DNA of 10,997 nucleotides from CAYGTS01 sp964352905 (GTDB taxonomy: Bacteria; Pseudomonadota; Gammaproteobacteria; JAHCLG01), in the NCBI GenBank assembly GCA_964352905.1, contig CAYGTS010000088.1:1-10997 (forward strand). The letters run 5' to 3'. A program made the position numbers and the translations under genes. This document shows, one piece after another, positions 1 to 6,149 of the stretch (positions within the stretch are counted from its first letter, which is position 1; every line of letters starts with the position of its first letter). Below the pieces are notes generated by a model. That model was not told the DNA's origin. It worked only from the letters and a program-made list of their open reading frames with translations, and did not search any database.

Positions 1-55
1 AACCACCGACACAAGGATTTTCAGTCCTTTGCTCTACCGACTGAGCTATCAGGCC
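1..55 (-). tRNA. tRNA-Phe (anticodon GAA), 3' part outside the window
   Basis: On the minus strand the sequence starts with acceptor strand GGCCTGA, then TA, a D-arm containing GCTCAGTCGGTAGAGC, and a five-pair anticodon stem (AAGGA with TCCTT) closing the loop CTGAAAA. The anticodon is GAA at window positions 22-20, which reads phenylalanine codons. The D-arm and anticodon region resemble enterobacterial tRNA-Phe closely. The gene runs off the left edge in the variable/T-arm region, so about 21 nt of the mature tRNA, including the 3' acceptor strand, is not visible. A strong promoter lies directly upstream with a leader of only a few nucleotides. Confidence 0.95.
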
Positions 56-65
56 AAGAGTGTGT

Positions 66-94
66 ATTAAAGCGATTTGTGCGGCTGCAGTCAA
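66..94 (-). promoter_or_regulatory. sigma70-type promoter of tRNA-Phe
   Basis: Read on the minus strand there is a -35 box TTGACT (94-89), a 17-bp spacer and a -10 box TTTAAT (71-66). Transcription would start near position 59, only about 4-5 nt before the mature tRNA 5' end at 55, so very little 5' leader would be left for RNase P. The foldback mobile element and its target duplication begin about 12-20 bp upstream of the -35 box. Confidence 0.7.
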
Positions 95-105
95 GCGCTA
101 ATCAA

Positions 106-300
106 TAAAAAATGTATCTATTCAGTAAACTTAACTGTGAATTTACCAAGAACGTTCAGATTTGGTGATAAAAACGGCGAAAATATTTTTGAGAAAGCGC
201 AGTGTATGAGTTATACATGAGCATTTCGATAAAAGATTTTCGCTATTTTTAGCCCAAATATGGACGTTCCCATCTACAGGGTGAATAGTTACTAAAAAAT
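106..300. repeat. 8-bp target-site duplication TAAAAAAT flanking element copy 1
   Basis: TAAAAAAT occurs at 106-113 and again at 293-300, abutting the two ends of the element with no extra base. The right-hand duplication ends 2 bp from the yggX stop codon at 303. The motif is AT-rich and weak alone, but element copy 2 shows the same 8-bp arrangement with a different sequence, which makes chance unlikely. Confidence 0.8.
114..292 (+). mobile_element. MITE-like foldback element, copy 1 (179 bp, full form)
   Basis: The ends are GTATCTATTC (114-123) and GAATAGTTAC (283-292); the latter reads GTAACTATTC on the other strand, so the terminal inverted repeats match at 9 of 10 positions. The element is flanked by a perfect 8-bp direct repeat, TAAAAAAT, at 106-113 and 293-300. 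Its two halves form a long imperfect palindrome: the left half around 160-208 pairs with the right half around 214-263, with a central TGTAT-GAGTT-ATACA hairpin at 203-217. It encodes no plausible protein. The outer arms recur at 6031-6110, and the right arm recurs inverted at 10947-10997. GTAA-type ends plus 8-bp duplications are characteristic of the IS66 family, so a non-autonomous IS66-type derivative is the preferred interpretation. It lies between the yggX stop codon and the tRNA-Phe promoter. Confidence 0.85.
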
Positions 301-302
301 TA

Positions 303-578
303 TTATTCTTGCTCTGGTGGCACATAACCTTGTGGTTTTTCGCTACCTTCACCAAAAAAGAACTTTTCCATTTCAGTTTGTAAAAATTGGCGCGCTTTGG
401 GATCGACGGCGGATAAGCGATATTCGTTGATTAGCATGGTTTGGTGTGCCAGCCACATTTGCCATGCTTGCTGACTGATTGATTCGAATATTTTTTGGCC
501 TAATGCACCTGGATAAGGTGGTCTTTCTAAACCGGGTGCCTCTTGTTGTAATTTAACACAAAATACAGTTCTACTCAT
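303..578 (-). CDS. yggX: Probable Fe(2+)-trafficking protein YggX
   Basis: This 91-residue cytoplasmic protein matches the YggX family over its full length (family about 90 residues). It starts MSRTVFCVKLQQEAPG and carries the conserved Cys7, YPG (residues 22-24), GQKIFESIS, the Trp-rich AWQMWLAHQTMLINE segment and a C-terminal GYVPPE. The family is known to protect iron-sulfur clusters and labile iron under oxidative stress. The ATG at 578 is preceded by a good GGAG ribosome site and overlaps the mutY stop codon as ATGA, so the two genes are translationally coupled. YggX genetically protects the MutY 4Fe-4S cluster in Salmonella (family knowledge), which fits the shared operon. The gene ends 10 bp from the foldback element, which is probably part of its 3' untranslated RNA. 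Confidence 0.95.
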   Translation of the reverse strand: MSRTVFCVKLQQEAPGLERPPYPGALGQKIFESISQQAWQMWLAHQTMLINEYRLSAVDPKARQFLQTEMEKFFFGEGSEKPQGYVPPEQE

Positions 579-1630
579 GTGAGTTTCTCCTCGTAGAGCG
601 TTGCTAATAAATTTGCAACGGGTTTGCTTAAGCCCAATGGTTTGCTAAGGCCGCTATGGTACCATATTATTTGATCATCTTTAATTTGATTTATTTTTGG
701 CGTGGCTTTCACAATAACCGGTGTAATATCTAGATGAAAATGACTAAAGGTGTGGCGAAAATTTGCTAAACAATGCTGGTTTTTGATATCTAGCGCGTAA
801 TCTTTTTCACAAACTGTCGTGAGTTCACTGATATTTTCTAGCATAGGAAAACACCACAAACCGCCCCAAATGCCAACGGGTGGCCGTTTTTCTAATAAGA
901 TTTTTCCACGGTGCTGTAAAATTAAAAAATACGTTTGTTTGGTTGGTAGATTTTTACTGGTTTTTTTACCAGGAAATAATAAGGTTTGCTGCTGCTTGTT
1001 TGCTTGGCAATCCTTTTGTAACGGGCACTGCTGGCAACGTGGTTGGGAGCGTGTGCAAATCATAGCACCCAAATCCATCATCGCTTGCGTATAGTCACGT
1101 GCGTGATCATCGTTTACGATGTAAAGTTCTGCAACCTGCCATAATTGATCTAATACTTTTTTATCACCTGGCCAACCGGCTATCGCGTGGCAACGTGCTA
1201 GTACACGTTTAACATTGCCATCTAAAATTGCCTCTGCTTGATTATTTGCCAATGATAAAATTGCGGCAGCCGTTGAACGGCCAATACCAGGTAATTGTTG
1301 CAAGGTCTTTAACTCTTGTGGAAAGCGTTTATGATAGTTTTCAACAATAATTTTTGCAGTTTTGTGTAAATTGCGCGCGCGCGCATAATAGCCTAAGCCA
1401 CTCCAATGTTGTAATACTTCATCAAGATCAGCATTTGCCAATTGCGTAACGCTTTTAAAACGATTTATAAATTTTTGGAAATACGGGATAACGGTATTGA
1501 CTTGCGTTTGTTGCAGCATGATTTCAGAAACCCAAACCCGGTAAGGGTTTGGGTTGCTTTGCCAAGGTAAGTCTTTGCGACCATATTGTTGGTACCACGC
1601 TAATACTTTTGCACGAAAATTTTTAATCAC
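575..1630 (-). CDS. mutY: A/G-specific adenine DNA glycosylase MutY
   Basis: MutY removes adenine mispaired with 8-oxoguanine in base excision repair. The 351-residue length fits the family. The catalytic HhH-GPD domain (about 1-210) contains SEIMLQQTQV with catalytic Glu36, the helix-hairpin-helix LPGIGRSTA (113-121) and LDGNV with catalytic Asp137. Cys192, Cys199, Cys202 and Cys208 give the C-x6-C-x2-C-x5-C ligand set of the 4Fe-4S cluster. The C-terminal NUDIX-like domain (about 231-345) has FRHTFSHFHL (291-300), with the FSH loop known to read 8-oxoG. No key residue is missing. The start is GTG at 1630, overlapping the asmA stop as GTGA; no strong ribosome site is seen, so translation probably depends on coupling to asmA. 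The conserved YYARARNL motif is encoded by an unbroken 12-bp GC dinucleotide run (1373-1384). Confidence 0.97.
   Translation of the reverse strand: MIKNFRAKVLAWYQQYGRKDLPWQSNPNPYRVWVSEIMLQQTQVNTVIPYFQKFINRFKSVTQLANADLDEVLQHWSGLGYYARARNLHKTAKIIVENYHKRFPQELKTLQQLPGIGRSTAAAILSLANNQAEAILDGNVKRVLARCHAIAGWPGDKKVLDQLWQVAELYIVNDDHARDYTQAMMDLGAMICTRSQPRCQQCPLQKDCQANKQQQTLLFPGKKTSKNLPTKQTYFLILQHRGKILLEKRPPVGIWGGLWCFPMLENISELTTVCEKDYALDIKNQHCLANFRHTFSHFHLDITPVIVKATPKINQIKDDQIIWYHSGLSKPLGLSKPVANLLATLYEEKLT
1373..1384. repeat. (GC)6 dinucleotide run inside mutY
   Basis: Twelve bases of alternating G and C lie within mutY, formed by codons GCG CGC GCG CGC for Ala-Arg-Ala-Arg in the conserved YYARARNL motif. 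It is conspicuous in AT-rich surroundings, and slippage by one 2-bp unit would frameshift the gene. Confidence 0.85.
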
Positions 1631-3828
1631 TGCCCAAAATGCTTTAATAAAGAATTAATTTTACCACCAACGTCTTGATTCAGTTTGTTACCAATTTTTT
1701 TATCGATTAAATTCGTTACTTTATCAACGGTTTTCTGTTTAATATTTTGCTCTTGGGCTTTCACCACATTTTTAATCAATTGTTGATTATCAATGTGTAA
1801 TCTCGGATTAGCAAAATTGCCTGATACGCGTAATGGGATCTCCATATTATTAAGCGCTTCGACATATTGACTACCGCTTTTTATGCCGCTTAAATTCGCC
1901 ATGATTTGAATATTCATTTGTTGGTTAAGCAAATCAATAGGACCCAAAGCTTCAGCAGTTAATACTTTTGATACAAGTTTAACGTTATTATTGGCAGTGC
2001 CATTCACAATATGGCTGGTTGCCGTTAAACTTAAAAAGTCAGTTTTACCTTTATCAGTTAAATCGTTACGCGGTGCTTGTTTGCCAATCATAGCAAACAC
2101 TTTGTTTTGCAATGATTTAAATTGATAATCAATATCTAGGCCATCGATTTCACCATTACTAAAAGCAACGTTTGCATCGCCATTTAAGGATTGTATTAAT
2201 TGCGTGCGCAAGCTACCTTTAGCAGTAACATTGAGATCCGCATTTGCAATACCTGTAATGCGTTTAACGCCTAAAAACTTTTTGCTGTTAAATTTTAAAA
2301 TATCACCTGCTTGAACATTCGCTAAATTTGCTTGAAAAGCAAGACTCGGCAGATCCGATCTCGCATCAATTTGTCCTTTACCACTGTATTTTCCTTGCAA
2401 AAAATTTGCGTTAGATGAAGTTAATTGTACTAAACCATCTTTTGCCACAATATTAGCGGTAATATTGGTAATAGGCGCATCTTGCAGCGTTGCTTGATCG
2501 ATTTTAAGCTTGCCTGTCATATTTAATCTGCGTAGCAAAGCGACTGGAATAATCGGCTGTTCGCTTTTTGCAGTTGCTTTCGCATGGTTAGATGATGGTG
2601 GCGTAATAGATTTATTGCTCGCAGCTGTTTGTAAACTAAAATCACGATAATGATCTAAATTAATTTGATCTAAATGTAGATTAAAATTAATTGCTGGTGA
2701 TTTAAAGTTGTTAACTTGCGCTTGCCCTGTTAACGTAGATTGATCTAACTTAACCACAAGCTTAGCAATAGCAGCATTATTGGCCGTGGCGGTAAAATTA
2801 ATATTGGCATTGGCATTTTTTAATGCGCTACTACTTTTAAGTTTAACTTTGCCTAAGCCTAGGCTTTCAATTAACTGGCGTGGATTAAAACTCGCCACTT
2901 TTATCGAACCCGCAAATTGTGGCGCATCAATAATCTTATTCCCTTTCAGCTTAATGTTTGCAGTGAGTTGATCTAACTTTAATAATAAATGACTAACATC
3001 TAAGGTTTGCAATGCAAGATTAGCGTTAAGCGTGCCTTGAATACTCGCTTGTAATTTGTGTTGGGGAAAAGCTTTACCGTTTAAATTAGCGCCCATATCC
3101 AGCTCATCAATCGCAATACGATCATTATTTGCATAAGTGATTTTAGCGGTTAAATTAAATTTACCGGTTAGTTGCGGTTTATTACTGTTAATCATGAAAC
3201 TCATTTTCACAGGGAAAGCACCACCTGCTTGCACATGGTTACTGCTAAAATTAAAATCTTTAACTAGCACAGTTTGGTTATGCTGCTGGTCATGCCAATC
3301 AATATTAGCATTTCTAACGTTAATGCTAGCAATCTGAAAATCAGTCGCATTCTTTTTGTTTTGTGATGAGTTTTTTACCGCTAAATTAGTAGCCTGCTTC
3401 TCATCAGTGGCTGATGTATTTTTTTGCTTTTGCAAATCTTGCCAATTTGTTATGCCTTGGGCATTTTTTGCTAAGTGTAATTGCAAGCCATCTAAATTAA
3501 TAGCGCCTACTTCAATTTTACCTTTTAAAAGCGGCAACACCTTAAATTTAGCATCGACTGTTTTCACTTCCGCAAAATTTTGTGACGTAAAGCCTTTGGC
3601 ATTGCTTAAGCTAACATCATCAATTTTAACACCCAACCATGGAAAAAAGGATAAATGTAATTGGCCTTTGATAGTTAGCTGGCGCCCTGTCATGCTAGAT
3701 ACTTTTTCACTAACATAATTTTTTAGTTGATCAGTATTAACAAACAGATACAATGCAAAACATGCTGCTATAAATAAGACAATAAGAATAGTGAATAAAA
3801 TACTGGTAAATTTAATTAATTTACGCAT
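1627..3828 (-). CDS. asmA: AsmA family protein
   Basis: This 733-residue protein has an N-terminal membrane anchor (hydrophobic residues about 8-30 after a short basic start) followed by a large periplasmic region. After the anchor come the typical AsmA features: NTDQLKNYV, a TGRQLTIKG segment (47-55) and SFFPWLGVKIDDVSLSN (about 60-76). A polar Asn/Gln/Lys-rich linker lies at about 133-160. The C-terminal AsmA region has NGEIDGLDI and MEIPLRVSGNFANPRLHID. AsmA-type proteins are beta-rich, bridge-like proteins implicated in lipid transfer to, and assembly of, the outer membrane (family knowledge). It is somewhat longer than E. coli AsmA (about 617). ATG at 3828 has an AGAGG ribosome site upstream. 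It is first in the asmA-mutY-yggX operon, an order shared by several gammaproteobacteria. Confidence 0.92.
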   Translation of the reverse strand: MRKLIKFTSILFTILIVLFIAACFALYLFVNTDQLKNYVSEKVSSMTGRQLTIKGQLHLSFFPWLGVKIDDVSLSNAKGFTSQNFAEVKTVDAKFKVLPLLKGKIEVGAINLDGLQLHLAKNAQGITNWQDLQKQKNTSATDEKQATNLAVKNSSQNKKNATDFQIASINVRNANIDWHDQQHNQTVLVKDFNFSSNHVQAGGAFPVKMSFMINSNKPQLTGKFNLTAKITYANNDRIAIDELDMGANLNGKAFPQHKLQASIQGTLNANLALQTLDVSHLLLKLDQLTANIKLKGNKIIDAPQFAGSIKVASFNPRQLIESLGLGKVKLKSSSALKNANANINFTATANNAAIAKLVVKLDQSTLTGQAQVNNFKSPAINFNLHLDQINLDHYRDFSLQTAASNKSITPPSSNHAKATAKSEQPIIPVALLRRLNMTGKLKIDQATLQDAPITNITANIVAKDGLVQLTSSNANFLQGKYSGKGQIDARSDLPSLAFQANLANVQAGDILKFNSKKFLGVKRITGIANADLNVTAKGSLRTQLIQSLNGDANVAFSNGEIDGLDIDYQFKSLQNKVFAMIGKQAPRNDLTDKGKTDFLSLTATSHIVNGTANNNVKLVSKVLTAEALGPIDLLNQQMNIQIMANLSGIKSGSQYVEALNNMEIPLRVSGNFANPRLHIDNQQLIKNVVKAQEQNIKQKTVDKVTNLIDKKIGNKLNQDVGGKINSLLKHFGQ

Positions 3829-3861
3829 GCTGGCGCCTCTTAATAATTTGCAAATTTGGCC

Positions 3862-3891
3862 ATTATACAGAAAATAACGTATAAATGTACC
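3862..3891 (-). promoter_or_regulatory. Candidate promoter of the asmA-mutY-yggX operon
   Basis: A perfect -10 hexamer TATAAT lies on the minus strand at 3867-3862, 34 bp upstream of the asmA ATG. The -35 region is poor: the best fit is GGTACA at 3891-3886 with an 18-bp spacer, matching consensus at only three positions. It might depend on an activator, or the -35 assignment may be wrong. Confidence 0.4.
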
Positions 3892-3929
3892 CTGAGCTTA
3901 TTGCGTACAAAATGCACATATGCTTATCC

Positions 3930-3957
3930 TTGCAATATACCCTTTTTGCGGTATCAT
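3930..3957 (+). promoter_or_regulatory. Candidate promoter of the OPT transporter
   Basis: TTGCAA (3930-3935), a 16-bp spacer and TATCAT (3952-3957) form a plausible sigma70 promoter. It would start transcription near 3964 and give a leader of about 28 nt to the ATG at 3992. This placement argues against translation from the earlier in-frame ATG at 3920, which would lie upstream of the transcript start. Confidence 0.4.
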
Positions 3958-3991
3958 CCTTGTTACTACCATTGATAACAAAAAGATTAGG

Positions 3992-5959
3992 ATGTCTACA
4001 ACTAAGCCCTTCATCCCTGCCACAACACGTTTGCCTGAAATAACCCTGAAAGCGGTTATTGTTGGGGTGCTGTTGGCGATTGTTTTGGCCGCATCCAATG
4101 CGTATCTGGCATTAAAAGTGGGAATTTTAACTTCCGCTTCTATTCCGGCGGCAATTTTATCAATGGGAATTTTAAAATTATTTAAGCAATCCAATATCTT
4201 AGAAAATAATATCGTGCAAACCTGTGCTTCAACGGGTGAGGCGGTGGCCGGTGGCATTGTGTATACCATTCCTGGTTTAATCATTATTCACTATTGGCAA
4301 CATTTTCCGTATTGGCCCACTTTTTTTATTTCATGTTTTGCTGGCATTTTAGGCGTAATGTTTTCAGTGCCTATTCGGCGTATTTTATTAAACGATGATA
4401 GCTTGCCGTTTCCCGAAGGCAAAGCGATTGCCGAAGTACTAAAAGCTAATCACAGTGAAAACCGTAGCTTAAAGCAAATTTTAATCGGCGGTACGCTGGG
4501 TGCTGTGATTGAATTTATGCAAAATGGTTTAAAAGTACTTGCCGACAGCATGCAAGTTTGGTTTGCCAAAAGTGGTGTTTTATTTGGTTTTGGCAGCGGT
4601 TTTTCCGCAACCTTAATTGGTGCGGGTTATTTAATTGGTTTTAATATTGGTTTGAGTTTATTGATTGGCGCTATCATTAGCTGGTTGATTTGCGTACCTA
4701 TTTTAAGTTTTTCCCATCCTATCGCGATTAATAGCAGTATTATTAATAGTGTGATGTCTTTTTGGGGGCAACATATTCGTTACATTGGTATTGGCGCAAT
4801 GATTACCGCGGGGTTATGGACATTATTGTCACTGTTAAAGTCATTGGCGATTAATATTAATCGCTCGTTAAAACTATTCTTACAGCAACGCCGTGAATTG
4901 AACATTGCGCGCACTGATCAGGATATTCCTTTACTGTATGTTGCGATGGGCATTGTTTTTTTATTATTTTTATTTTGGCTATTGTTACGACAGTATTTTC
5001 CACTCAATGCGTTGAATTTAAATCATGCGCAATCGATAAGCCTAATACTCGCAAGTTTACTCTATATTTTAATCATTGGTTTTATGATTTGTGCCATTTG
5101 CGGTTATTTTTCCGGCATGGTGGGCGTATCAGCAAGTCCTGGATCAGCGGCCATTATTGCCGGCATGTTATTAGCTGCGATCATGATCCGCTCTTTATTA
5201 CCGTTTCATAGCACGACGATTAACTTTAATGCCGCTGCGATAACGATTATTTTAGGCGCGATTATTACCGGTGCTGCAGCTATCACTAATGATAATATTC
5301 AAGATTTGAAAGTGGGCCAATTGGTTGGTGCAACACCGTGGAAACAGCAATTAATGCTAATTTTAGGGGTGATTGTAGGTTCAGCAGTGATCCCACCGAT
5401 CATTGAAGCGTTGTTTAATGTTTATGGCATTGGCGATGTGTTTCCACGCCCAGGTATGGATCATTCACAAGTATTAGCAGCGCCACCAGCTGCAATGCTC
5501 GCTGCCATTTCTGCAGCAGTGTTTAATCATGATATCCCTTGGCAGATGTTATTCATTGGTGCGGCAATTGCACTGTTGTTTATTAGCCTTAATTTAATTT
5601 TAAAAAAATCACATAAAAACATTTCGGTACTAGGGATTGCCACCGGCATGTATTTGCCATTAACTTCCAGCACGCCATTGTTTATTGGAAGTTTCATTAG
5701 CTTATTGGTTAATCGTAAAATCAAACAACAATCCGGCAATCAAGCAACGATTAAACAAAATGGCTTAATCTTAGCCTGCGGCTTAGTCGCTGGGAGTGCG
5801 CTGATGAATGTGGTACTCGCCATTCCTTATGCTTTCGCACAAAGCCCTAAAATTTTTACCTTGATGCCCACAAATTTGCACGGCTTGGCAAGCCTTTTAA
5901 GTATTATCATGACGATAGCGCTGTGTGCCTATATTTATAGAGCAACAATTAAGGGTTAA
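3992..5959 (+). CDS. OPT-family oligopeptide transporter (inner membrane)
   Basis: This protein of about 655 residues is almost entirely hydrophobic, with more than a dozen candidate membrane helices. It carries the family signature PFPEGKAIAEVLKA (about 139-152), an early ITLKAVIVGVLLAIVLAASNAY helix, and late MDHSQVLAAPPAAML and SSTPLFIGSF segments. OPT proteins are proton-coupled importers of small peptides or metal-siderophore/peptide conjugates; the bacterial branch is mostly annotated as oligopeptide transport, but the substrate cannot be read from sequence. The frame extends upstream to an ATG at 3920. I chose ATG 3992 because the N-terminus (MSTTKPFIPATTRLPEIT) then leads directly into helix 1, as in relatives, and a promoter candidate lies between the two ATGs. 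The ribosome site is weak (AAAGATTAGG just before ATG). It diverges from asmA and appears to be transcribed alone. Confidence 0.9.
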   Translation: MSTTKPFIPATTRLPEITLKAVIVGVLLAIVLAASNAYLALKVGILTSASIPAAILSMGILKLFKQSNILENNIVQTCASTGEAVAGGIVYTIPGLIIIHYWQHFPYWPTFFISCFAGILGVMFSVPIRRILLNDDSLPFPEGKAIAEVLKANHSENRSLKQILIGGTLGAVIEFMQNGLKVLADSMQVWFAKSGVLFGFGSGFSATLIGAGYLIGFNIGLSLLIGAIISWLICVPILSFSHPIAINSSIINSVMSFWGQHIRYIGIGAMITAGLWTLLSLLKSLAININRSLKLFLQQRRELNIARTDQDIPLLYVAMGIVFLLFLFWLLLRQYFPLNALNLNHAQSISLILASLLYILIIGFMICAICGYFSGMVGVSASPGSAAIIAGMLLAAIMIRSLLPFHSTTINFNAAAITIILGAIITGAAAITNDNIQDLKVGQLVGATPWKQQLMLILGVIVGSAVIPPIIEALFNVYGIGDVFPRPGMDHSQVLAAPPAAMLAAISAAVFNHDIPWQMLFIGAAIALLFISLNLILKKSHKNISVLGIATGMYLPLTSSTPLFIGSFISLLVNRKIKQQSGNQATIKQNGLILACGLVAGSALMNVVLAIPYAFAQSPKIFTLMPTNLHGLASLLSIIMTIALCAYIYRATIKG

Positions 5960-6022
5960 CTCTTTGATTTTAATTTAAAACATTTCTTTATTGCTGTATA
6001 AGTGTAAATATATTAACCTATT

Positions 6023-6118
6023 GTTAAATTGTAACTATCCAGTAAATTTAATTGTGAATTTACCAAGAACGTTCAGCTTTGGCGTTCCCATCTACACGGT
6101 GAATAGTTACGTTAAATT
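6023..6118. repeat. 8-bp target-site duplication GTTAAATT flanking element copy 2
   Basis: GTTAAATT occurs at 6023-6030 and 6111-6118, exactly abutting both element ends. Together with the different 8-mer at copy 1 this defines the element boundaries to the base and indicates insertion by a transposase that makes 8-bp staggered cuts. Confidence 0.85.
6031..6110 (+). mobile_element. MITE-like element, copy 2 (80 bp, internally deleted)
   Basis: The ends are GTAACTATCC (6031-6040) and GAATAGTTAC (6101-6110), a 9/10 terminal inverted repeat. It is flanked by a perfect 8-bp direct repeat, GTTAAATT, at 6023-6030 and 6111-6118. Its left arm matches copy 1 (124-165) with 3 differences in 42 bases, and its right arm matches copy 1 from 265 to 292 with one difference. 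The 99 bp at copy 1 positions 166-264, the central foldback, are absent; the join falls at a TGG present on both sides in copy 1. It still folds as a short hairpin through GAACG/CGTTC. It lies between the OPT transporter and the 316-residue protein gene, 40 bp upstream of the latter's start. Confidence 0.85.
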
Positions 6119-6149
6119 TATTAAATAATAAGTATAGAGACTTGCGGTT

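Noticed and set aside
143..355. Minus-strand 70-residue open frame covering the foldback element and the end of yggX
   Set aside because: It is composed of mobile-element sequence and the out-of-frame end of yggX, has no protein-like composition and is not preserved in copy 2.
3356..3718. Plus-strand 120-residue open frame opposite asmA
   Set aside because: Antisense shadow of a clear AsmA coding region; low-complexity cysteine-rich translation, no family resemblance.
3920..3991. 24-residue N-terminal extension of the OPT transporter
   Set aside because: The extension is not needed for the family N-terminus, and a promoter candidate at 3930-3957 lies inside it. The ATG at 3992 fits better.
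3898..4284. Minus-strand 128-residue open frame opposite the start of the OPT transporter
   Set aside because: It lies antisense to the conserved OPT N-terminus and has no ribosome site or recognisable domain.
5960..6022. AT-rich sequence after the OPT transporter as a possible rho-independent terminator
   Set aside because: There is a weak near-palindrome of T and A but no GC-containing stem followed by a T run.
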